From contig BBBL01000005.1 in the NCBI GenBank assembly GCA_001311545.1, forward strand, positions 1 through 15,580: a DNA stretch of 15,580 nt. The letters run 5' to 3'. This DNA is from Thermus kawarayensis JCM 12314 (GTDB taxonomy: Bacteria > Deinococcota > Deinococci > Deinococcales > Thermaceae). The first letter of the stretch is position 1, and each line of letters starts with the position of its first letter. Position numbers and translations under genes: made by a program. Under the pieces are notes generated by a model, which saw only the letters and a program-made list of their open reading frames with translations, searched no databases and was not told the DNA's origin. Below are positions 8,343 through 15,580 of the stretch, piece after piece.

Positions 8343-10762
8343 CTAGGCCCAGCGCACCCAGGCCACCCGCCCCGTGACCGGGTGCCTCAGGGCCAGGCGC
8401 ACCCCGTAGGCGTAGCTTCCCGGGCGGAGGGCGGAAGCCCCCCTCGTACCCCCCCGGGGAAGGGACCAGGGAGACCACCTCCAGCTCCCCCGTGCTCCGC
8501 CTGACCACCAGCTGGACCTCCAGGAAGGGCTTTAGGGCCACAGGCACCTCCCCTTCCACCCAGGCCCGCACCCGGAGAGGCTCCCCGTTGAGGGTGAGAT
8601 GGCCCGGAGCCTCTACCGAAGGCCCAGGGCGAAGAAGGCGGGCAGAGCTTTTTGGAGGGCCTCCAGGGCCTTGGCCCCCTCCCGGGCCCGCCCCGCCATC
8701 TCCGCCCCCTTTTGGTAAAGGCCAGGTACTCCCTCACCATGCGGGCAGCGCTGAAGTAGGGCCCACGGTGCGCAGGCTCTCGTGGATCATGGCCAGCCAG
8801 CTTGCGGAGTAGCCCTCGGGCCCCTTGGCGTAGAAGAGGGGGAGGACCTCGGACTCCAGGCATCGTAGAGGGCCTGGGCGTCGGCCATGTCCTGGGCCTC
8901 CTCGCTCTCGTAGACCCTCTCGTCCCCGATGCGAAGCCGTTTTTGCCGTTAAAGGCCTCGGCCCACCAGCCGTCCAGGACGCTCAGGTTTAAAGCGCCAT
9001 TCAGGGCCGCCTTCATACCGCTGGTGCCGCTGGCCTCCATGGGGCGGCGGGGGGTGTTGAGCCAGACGTCGGAGCCGTGGACCAGAAGGCGGGCCAGGTA
9101 CATGTCGTAGTCCTCCACCACCACCATGCGGTCCTCGAGGCCCAACTCCCGGATCTTGGCCATGAGCTCCTGCAGGTAGGCCTTGCCGGGCTCGTCCTTG
9201 GGGTGGGCCTTCCCGGCGAAGACGAACTGCACGGGGTAAGGCCCCCGGAGGATCTTGACCAGGCGCTCCGGGTCCTTGAAGAGGAGGACAGCCCGCTTGT
9301 AGGTGGCGAAGCGCCGGGCGAAGCCGATGGTGAGGGCCTCCGGGTCCAAAAGGCGCTCGGCCTCCCGCAGGCGGCCGGGGCTTTCCCCGTTGCGGCGGCG
9401 CTGCTCGTAAACCCGCTGCCGCACCTCGCGGATGAGCTCGGCGCGAAGCTCCTTGTGGATGCGCCAGAACTCCTCCCCCAGGCCCTCCACCCTCCAGGTG
9501 GTGGGGTCCTCGGGGCGCTTCTGCCACTCGGGGCCGAAGACCTCGGCGTAGTGGCGGCGAAGCCTCGGGTGGAGGAAGGTCCAGGTGTGGACCCCGTTGG
9601 TGACGTGCCCGATGGGCACCTCTTCCACCAGGAGGTCCGGCCAGAGGTGGTGGAACATCCGGCGGGAGACCTCCCCGTGGAGGCGGCTCACCCCCCCTGC
9701 CTGGGCGCTGGTCTTAAGGGCCAGGTTGGACATGGAGAAGACCCTGCCCCAGGGCTTCTCCTCCAGGCCCAAGGCCAGAACCTCCTCCCGGCCCGCCCCC
9801 AGCTTCTCCCAGAAGTGGCCCAGGTACTGGTCCATGAGCTCCAGGGGGAAGGCGTCGTGCCCGGCGGGCACCGGGGTGTGGGTGGTGAAGAGGGCCCCCG
9901 CCCTGGCCAGCTCCAGGGCCAGGGGGAAGGGGTGGCCCTCCCCCACCAGCTCCCTCAGCCTTTCCAAACCCAAAAAGGCCGAGTGCCCTCGTTCATGTGG
10001 AAGACCTCGGGGGAAAGGCCCAGGCCCTGAGAAGCCGCATCCCCCGATGCCCAAGACCATCTCCTGCTTCAAGCGCATCTCCAGCCCCGGGGCGTAGAGC
10101 CTGGCGGTGATGGCCCGGTCCTCAGGGGCGTTCTCCGGAAGGTCGGCGGTGAGGAGGTAGACCGGCACCGCCCCCACCTGCACCCGGTAGGCCCCAAGCC
10201 ACACCGTGCGCCCGGGAAACTCCACCCCCACCCTGAGGGGCCTCCCTTCCCAGTCCCGCACCGAAAGCAGGGGGAGCTCCTCGGGATGGAGAGGCTCGTA
10301 GACCTCCACCTGGACGCCCTCCTTGGAGAGCCGCTGGTGGAAGTAGCCCTCGTGGTAAAAGATCCCCACCCCCACCAGGTTCAGGCCCAGGTCGCTGGCC
10401 GCCTTCACGTGGTCTCCGGCCAGCACCCCAAGCCCCCCGGCGTAGATGGGCAGGGAGCTGTGAAAGCCGTACTCGGCGGAAAAGTAGGCGGTAAGGGGGC
10501 CTTTTTTTCCGCTGGCGCTCCTCCAGGTAGGCCCTCAGGGCCTGCAACACCCCCTGGACCCGGGCCGGGTAGCCGGTGCCGAGGAGCCCTTCCAGACGCG
10601 CGGGGTCCACCTCCAGGAGGAGCTTCACGGGGTTGCCGCGGAAGCGTTTCCAAAGCGAAGGGTCCACCTCCTGGAAAAGCTCCGCCGCCTCCGGGTTCCA
10701 GCTCCACCAGAGGTTGTAGGCCAGCTCCTTAGGCCCCTCAGGGGCTCGGGGAGCTCGGGCAT
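8343..10762 (-). CDS. glgP: Alpha-glucan (glycogen/maltodextrin) phosphorylase, GT35 (many apparent frameshifts)
   Basis: A PLP-dependent phosphorylase releasing glucose-1-phosphate from glycogen or maltodextrin in the cytosol. Restored, it is about 806 residues, the shorter Thermus-type phosphorylase. Start MPELPEPLRG at ATG 10762, then LAYNLWWSWNPEAAELFQEV, FSAEYGFHSSLPIYAGGLGV, LAGDHVKAASDLGLNLVGVG, HMNEGHSAFLGLERL, TTHTPVPAGHDAFPLELMDQ, and the PLP-binding region PRRPMEASGTSGMKAALNGA, whose SGMK Lys is the cofactor anchor. The C-terminus ends ALRHPVTGRVAWVRWA. I see at least nine breaks: near 10731, 10510 (a seven-A run), three within 9980-10050 that together restore frame, three between about 8770 and 8935 that also restore frame, and more below 8720. 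Each sits in a homopolymer and all catalytic motifs survive. The start has no good Shine-Dalgarno sequence. The product is sure; glycogen versus maltodextrin preference is not. Confidence 0.9.
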
Positions 10763-10794
10763 GGCGGTGATCTGCTAGGTCCTCACGGGGAAGG

Positions 10795-10800
10795 ATTATA
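10795..10800 (-). promoter_or_regulatory. -10 box for glgP
   Basis: TATAAT on the - strand, 32 nt before the glgP ATG, in the 68-base gap after trkH. The expected transcription start near 10788 gives a leader of about 26 nt. No recognisable -35 is present at the expected distance. Confidence 0.45.
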
Positions 10801-10830
10801 CCGGCTCGGGGGGGCCGAGGACCCCTTTTC

Positions 10831-12262
10831 TCACCTAAGGCGCCGCCAAAGCTCGGGGCTCAAGAGGAGGGCCACGGGCAGGATCTCTATCCGCCCCGCC
10901 CACATCAGGAAGATGAGGACCCCCTTGGAGAAGGGATGGAGCCGGCGTAAGAGCCATGGGCCCACGGGGCCGAGGCCCGGGCCGATGTTGCCGATGGCCT
11001 GGGCGCTGGCGGTGAAGGCCACCACGAAGTCCTTCTCCAGGAGGGCCAGGGCCAGGGTCCCGGCCCCGAAAAGGAGGGTGTAAAGGAAAACGAAGACGGA
11101 AACCTGGCGCAGGGCCTCCTCGGAAACCACCCTCTGCCCCAGGCGCAGGGGAAGCACCGCCTGGGGGTGAAGGGTGCGGGTGATCTCCCGCCTGAGGAAG
11201 CCGAAGAGCAAGAGCCAGCGCACCACCTTGATCCCGCCCGCCCCTGAGCCCGCGCTCCCCCCCACGAACATGAGGAGGACCAAAACCGCCTGGGCCGGGA
11301 CCACCCAACCCGCGAAGTCCACGCTGGCGAAGCCCGTGGTGGTGAGGATGGAGACCACCTGGAAGAAGGCGTGGCGGAGGCTGGCCTCGAGGCCGTAGAG
11401 GTGGTGGGTGTAGAAGTAGAAGGCGAGAAGAAAACCCGCCAGGAGCGCCAAGACCGCATAGGCCCGGAACTCGGCGTCCCGCAGAAGGGGCCTCACCTCC
11501 CGGCCGAAGAGGAGGCGGTACTGCAGGAGGAAGTTCACCCCCGCCAAAAACATGAAGAGGACCCCCGCCCACTGGGCCAAGGGAGAATAGGCGGCGAAGC
11601 TTTGCGGATTGGGGCTAAACCCCCCGGCCGGGATGGTGGCCAAGGCGTTGGCCAGGGCCTCAAAGGCGGGAACCCCCGCCCCAAAGTAGGCCAGAAAGGC
11701 CAAGGCGGTGAGGAGGAGATAGACCCGGAGCACCGCCTGGGCGGTGTGGCGAAGCCTGGGGGTGAGCCTCTCCTTCTCCACCCGGTGGCCTCGGCGAAGA
11801 AGGCCTGGCGGCCCGCCACCTGGAGCTGGGGGAAGACCACCAGGAAGAGGAGGACGATGCCCATGCCCCCCATCCACTGGGTGAAGCTCCGCCAGAGGAA
11901 GAGGCTTTGGCCGAAGCGGCCGAAATCGCTGAGCACCGTGGCCCCGGTGGTGGTGAACCCGGAGACCGCCTCAAAGAGGGCGTCCAGGTAGCCAAGCCCC
12001 CCGGAGACCCAGTAGGGCACCGCCCCCAAAAGGGGCACCGCCAGCCACAGGAGGGCCACGCTGGCGAAGACCTCGGCCCGCCTGGGCTGGACCTCCGGCC
12101 GGCCCAGGGCCTGGAGGAGGCGCCCAAGCCCAAGCCCCAGAAGGCCGAGAGGGCGAAGCCCCGGGCGTCCTCCCCCCAGAGGAAGGCCAGAAGGGCGAAG
12201 GCCAGAAAAACCCCCCCGAAGCCCTGGTAGGTGAGGCCCAGGAGGTAGAGGCTGGAGCGCAC
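10831..12262 (-). CDS. trkH: TrkH-type potassium uptake permease (two apparent frameshifts)
   Basis: The membrane pore subunit of the Trk potassium uptake system, a four-repeat protein related to K+ channels. All four pore loops are visible: VSGFTTTGATVLSDF, ALATIPAGGFSPNPQSF, VSILTTTGFASVDF and AIGNIGPGLGPVGPW, each with the central Gly of the filter, and long hydrophobic helices between them. Corrected for one base lost near 12135 (a C run) and one near 11789, it encodes 477 residues, the normal TrkH length. The start is GTG 12262 directly after a GGGGAGGG ribosome site, 7 bases after the trkA stop; this start gives a normal-length N-terminus (VRSSLYLLGLTYQGFGG). It is co-transcribed with trkA, which encodes its gating subunit. 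The stop is TGA at 10831. Confidence 0.93.
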
Positions 12263-12269
12263 CCCTCCC

Positions 12270-13605
12270 CTAGCCGAGGATCCGGGCCACGACCGCATCC
12301 GCCACCTCCCGGGCCACCACCAGGAAGAGCCGGTCCCCGGGGAGGGCCTCGAGGCCCCCCCGGTAGAGCATCACCCGGTGGTCCCGCTCCAGGGCGATGG
12401 GGGCCACCTGGGGCCCCGCAAGCCTCTCCAAGGGCCTAGGGGCGAAGCTTTCGGGAAGCTCCACCTCCAGAAGCTCTATGTTCTCGTCCATGGTGGAGAC
12501 GTGCTCCACGTTCTCGGGACCCAGGAAGTCCAGCACCGCCCGCACCGCCGCCTGGCGGGGGGTGAGGGGCAGGTCAATCCCCACCTCCTCAAAGAGCCTG
12601 CGGGTCTCGGAACGGGAAACCCGGGTGATGACCTTGCCCACCCCGAGCTGCTTGGCCAGGAGGGAGGCCAGGAGGTTCTTCTCGTCGTTGTCGGTGACGG
12701 CCACCACGGCGTCGGCCTCCGCCATCCCCTCGGCCTGCAGGAGCTCCAGGTCGGTGCCGTCCCCCTGGATGATGAGGGCTCCCGGCAGCTCCTGGGCCAG
12801 CCACTGGCACCGCTCCCCGCTGGGCTCAATGACCACCACCTCTATCCGCCGCCGCGAAAGCTCCTGGGCCACCATGAAGCCCACGTTGCCCCCCCCCAGG
12901 ACCATCACCCGGCGCACCCCCCGGCCCGAGGCGAAGCAGGCCTCCAGCTCGGGGAAGGCCCTCAAGGTGGTGACGAAGAGGAGCTTGTCCCCGGGCTCCA
13001 GCACCAGCTCGGGAAACTCAGGGTGGGCGAAGCCCAAAAACTCCCCGCGGCGCACCACCCCCACCACCAAGACCCCCTCCGGCCAGGAAAGCTCGGCGAG
13101 AAGGCGGTGGGCGTAGGCCCCCCCCTCCTTGACCCGGTACTCCACGAAGCGGAGCCGCCCCTCCGCCAGGAACTCCGTGTCCACCGCCCCGGGGACCAGG
13201 ATGACCTCCACGATCTCCCGGGCCATGGCCCGCTGGGGCCAGAGGACCTTGTCTATGCGGGTGCCGAGGATCTCGGCGGTGCGGGGGTCGGTGAGCACCT
13301 CCACGTACCCCCCTTGCCCACGAAGCAGAGGGTCTCCTTGGCCCCAAGCCCCTTGGCCAGGAGGGAGGCCAGGAGGTTGATCTCGTCGGAGTCGGTGCTG
13401 GCGATGAAGAGGTCCGCCCGGTCCACCCCGGCCTCCCTTAAGGTGTCGGGTCCGTGGCCCCTCCCACCACCACCTTGACGTCCAGCGGGGCAAAGCGCTC
13501 CTTGGCCTGGGGGTTGCGGTCGATGACCACCACCTCGTGGGCCTTCTCCAAGGTGCGGGCCAGCTCCCCGCCCACCTCCCCGCCCCCGGCGATGACGATG
13601 TACAT
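12270..13605 (-). CDS. trkA: TrkA, NAD-binding regulatory subunit of Trk potassium uptake (two apparent frameshifts)
   Basis: A cytosolic ring-forming RCK protein that gates TrkH in response to nucleotides. It has two tandem RCK modules. The first starts MYIVIAGGGEVGGELARTL with the Rossmann glycines and VVVIDRNP at the end of strand 2; its C-lobe runs to about residue 220. The second has VMVLGGGNVGFMVAQEL, VVVIEPSGER, IIQGDGTDLELLQAEGM and AVVAVTDNDEKNLLASLLAK. With bases restored near 13448 and 13315 it is 445 residues, normal for a double-RCK TrkA. The start ATG 13605 has a weak GGGGCGG upstream and is 12 bases after the rimO stop. The trkA-trkH order with a 7-base gap implies stoichiometric expression. 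Two-module length distinguishes it from the single-RCK KtrA. Confidence 0.93.
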
Positions 13606-13617
13606 ACCGCCCCTATC

Positions 13618-14921
13618 CTACGCCTGGACCCCGAAGAGGTCGTAGGTCTCCGCCCGGGTGATGCGCACGGGGATCCGGTCCCCCACCCGCACGGTGCCGT
13701 CGGTCTCCACGTAGACCACGCCGTCAATCCCCGGGGAGTCGCGGTAGGTGCGGCCCACGGCGAGGCCGGGCTCGGGAAGCTCGTCCACCAGGACCTCGAG
13801 GGTCTTCCCCACGAAGCGCCGGTTCTTGCGCAGGCTCACCCGGGCCTGGAGCTCCAGAAGCCTCGCCCTGCGCTCCTCCTTGACCTCCTCGGGCACGGGG
13901 TCCGGGAGGAGGTTGGCCTCCGCCCCCTCCACCGGGGAGTAGGCGAAGACCCCCACCCGGTCCAGCTCCGCCTCCTCCAGGAAGTCCAGGAGGATCTGGA
14001 AGTCCTCCTCCGTCTCCCCGGGGAAGCCCACGATGAAGGTGGAGCGGAGGGCGAGCTCCGGCACCGCCTCCCGCCAGGCTTTGATGGTCCGAAGGTGGCT
14101 TTGGTACCCCCCGGGGCGGCGCATGAGGCGGAGGATCCGGGGCGAGGCGTGCTGGAGGGGGACGTCCAGGTAGGGCAGCACCTTCCCCTCGGCCATGAGG
14201 GGGAGGAGGTCCTTCACGTGGGGGTAGGGGTAGACGTAGTGGAGCCTTATCCAGGCCCCAAGCCCCGCCATGTGGGCGAGGAGGTCCTTAAGCTCCGCCC
14301 GGACCCGCTGGTCTCCAAAGAAGCTCTCCCGGTGCTTTAGGTCCACCCCGTAGGCGGAAAGGTCCTGGGCAATGAGGAGGAGCTCCTTGGTGCCCGTGGC
14401 CACGAGCCGCGCCGCCTCGGCGAGCACGTGGGCGGCGTCCCGGGAGCGGAGCCTCCCCCGGAGCTTGGGAATGATGCAGAAGCTGCAGCGGTGGTCGCAC
14501 CCCTCGGAGAGCTTCAGGTAGGCGTAGTGGCGGGGGGTGAGCTTCACCTGGGGGGGGACGAGGTCCAAGAAGGGGTCCCGGGGCGCGGGGAGCACCTCCT
14601 GCACCGCTTCCAGAACCTTTCCACCTCCCCCGGGCCCGTGACGGCGAGCACCTGGGGGTGGCGCTCCCGGATCTTCTCGGGCCTGGCCCCCAGGCACCCC
14701 GTGACCACCACCTTGCCGTTTTCCCGGAGGGCCTCCCCGATGGCCTCGAGGCTCTCCTCCACCGCAGGGGTGATGAAGCCGCAGGTGTTCACGATGACGA
14801 GCTCCGCCTCCCCGTAGGTGGGGCTCGTCTCGTAGCCCAAGGCCCTGAGCCGGGAAAGGATCTGCTCGGAGTCCACCAAGGCCTTGGGGCACCCCAGGCT
14901 CACAAAGCCGATCTTCGCCAT
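13618..14921 (-). CDS. rimO: RimO, ribosomal protein S12 Asp methylthiotransferase (one apparent frameshift)
   Basis: A radical SAM enzyme with two iron-sulphur clusters that adds a methylthio group to a conserved Asp of ribosomal protein S12. The N-terminal domain ([20 protein letters not shown], then [12 protein letters not shown], then [14 protein letters not shown]) supplies the three Cys of the auxiliary cluster. The radical SAM core has [30 protein letters not shown] and the [12 protein letters not shown] continuation favour RimO over MiaB. The C-terminal TRAM domain ends [20 protein letters not shown]. One base is missing near 14620; corrected length is 434, normal for RimO. ATG 14921 is preceded by GGGAGG 3 nt upstream. 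It probably heads an operon with trkA and trkH. Its position next to a RodZ-like gene is common in bacteria. Confidence 0.94.
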
Positions 14922-14957
14922 ACGCCTCCCGGGGCCCACGGGCCCCAACAGAAGAAG

Positions 14958-14963
14958 AGTATA
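14958..14963 (-). promoter_or_regulatory. -10 box for rimO
   Basis: TATACT on the - strand (within CTTTATACTC), 36 nt before the rimO ATG and just after the stop of the RodZ-like gene. It is the only AT-rich patch in the region. No good -35 is visible. Confidence 0.4.
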
Positions 14964-14974
14964 AAGGTGCCGGA

Positions 14975-15580
14975 TCAGGGGAAGCGCCGGGTGAGGGGCT
15001 TGCCGGGCTCCCCCAGGGGCCCCAGGTCCTTCCCCTCCAGGATGACCCGCACCGCCCCCGGGTTGCCCGAGCGCACCTCCACGGGCAGGTCAAAGGAAAG
15101 CTCCGCCCCCACCTCGGGGATGCCCTCGTAAAGGCGCTTTTCCCCCTGGGTCACCCGGAGCCAGCTCCGGCCCTCCACCTTGAGGACGAGCTTCCTCAAA
15201 GGGGCGGGGGCCTCCCCGGGGGCGGCGAAGGGTCTGGGGCAGGGCCTCGAGGCGGTAGCGGAGGGCGAGAGGCCTGTCCAGGGGAGATCTCCTCCTCGAG
15301 GGGCCGGTACCCGGGAAGCTCCAGGCGGAGGACCCGCCTTCCCCCCTCCAGGGGCGGGGCCTCCAGGGGGGTCTGGCCCAGATAAAAGCCGTCCAGGTAG
15401 ACCCGGGCCCCGGGGGGCTCGGAGGCCACCCGGAGGGGGTAGCGCTCCGGCGCCTTTGGGGCAGGCCCGGGAGGAAGCTCCACCACCCGGGTGGGGCTTG
15501 GCCGAAGGAGGAGGTAGGCCCCGTAACCCAGGCCCAAGAGGAGGAAGAGGGCCAGGAAAAGGGCCCAGGGAAGGCGCCGG
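14975..15580 (-). CDS. RodZ-like cell-shape protein with PEGA domain, C-terminal part (5' end outside window; two apparent frameshifts)
   Basis: The visible part starts with a basic-flanked membrane helix ([20 protein letters not shown]), followed by a Pro-rich linker and a PEGA repeat, [47 protein letters not shown]. After a linker with two frame shifts (near 15275 and 15225) comes a C-terminal domain, [40 protein letters not shown], then [20 protein letters not shown], which matches the RodZ C-terminal domain (DUF4115) pattern. RodZ normally has an N-terminal cytosolic HTH that binds MreB; that part would lie past 15580. The neighbour rimO supports the assignment, since RodZ, RimO and PgsA genes often cluster. 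Alternative: a generic PEGA membrane protein without the HTH. Confidence 0.7.
   Translation of the reverse strand, partial: PAPSLGPFPGPLPPLGPGLRGLPPPSAKPHPGGGASSRACPKGAGALPPPGGLRAPRGPGLPGRLLSGPDPPGGPAPGGGKAGPPPGASRVPAPRGGDLPWTGLSPSATASRPCPRPFAAPGEAPAPLRKLVLKVEGRSWLRVTQGEKRLYEGIPEVGAELSFDLPVEVRSGNPGAVRVILEGKDLGPLGEPGKPLTRRFP

Noticed and set aside
9077..10030. 317-codon + strand frame opposite glgP
   Set aside because: It is antisense to the phosphorylase catalytic region and has the Leu/Gly/Val/His bias of a shadow frame.
8343..10762. glgP as a pseudogene
   Set aside because: Every break lies in a homopolymer, the PLP-Lys segment and other motifs are intact, and the same error pattern affects unrelated genes across the window.
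10805..10819. Terminator after trkH (CTCGG/CCGAG stem)
   Set aside because: A 5-bp stem without a following U-run on the - strand, in a G-rich run where such pairing arises easily.
12378..14340. Long + strand open frames opposite trkA and rimO (366 and 267 codons)
   Set aside because: They are antisense to genes with clear family motifs and read as His/Gly/Leu-rich sequence with no recognisable domain.

Overview
The window looks like a stretch of core chromosome from a Thermus species. Base composition is very GC-rich, third positions are almost all G or C, proteins are rich in Ala/Leu/Arg/Glu, and several genes (a short-type alpha-glucan phosphorylase, a TAXI solute receptor, a RimO/TrkA/TrkH block) read as typical Thermus proteins. 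I see no rRNA, tRNA, CRISPR array, insertion sequence or phage gene. Except for a short + strand block at 1112-2547, every gene is on the - strand.

Layout along + coordinates. 1-1093: hisA (3' part cut by the window edge) and trpC, one - strand operon with a probably leaderless trpC start. 1094-1300: a control region with a symmetric divergent -10 palindrome, a possible 42-residue ORF, a terminator-like hairpin and a well-formed promoter. 1301-2547: an excisionase/MerR-type HTH protein (antitoxin-like) coupled to a patatin-like phospholipase. 2519-8310: a transport block read on the - strand, in transcription order an amino-acid ABC binding protein, its permease, a TAXI-type TRAP receptor, a TRAP 4TM/12TM fusion permease, an amino-acid ABC ATPase and a small membrane protein. 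The TRAP pair therefore sits between the ABC permease and the only ABC ATPase in view. 8343-10762: glgP. 10831-13605: the TrkA-TrkH potassium uptake system. 13618-14921: rimO. 14975-15580: the C-terminal part of a RodZ-like protein carrying a PEGA domain, cut by the window end.

The sequence has many single-base frameshifts, about 25 to 30 in 15.6 kb, mostly losses in C/G runs, in nearly every long gene including expected housekeeping ones. When each frame is restored the proteins have normal family length and all diagnostic motifs. I therefore annotate the broken genes as intact genes in an error-prone draft rather than as pseudogenes, and give joined coordinates with approximate shift sites.

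Functionally the window is mostly metabolism and transport: Trp and His synthesis, glycogen or maltodextrin breakdown, uptake of an acidic or polar amino acid by an ABC and/or a TRAP system, potassium uptake, S12 modification, and a cell-shape protein. I find no clear new multi-gene system. The points most worth a second look are the interleaved ABC/TRAP locus, the orphan antitoxin-like HTH gene joined to a patatin, the symmetric leaderless promoter at 1098-1115, and the strong hairpins placed between receptor and permease genes in both transporters.
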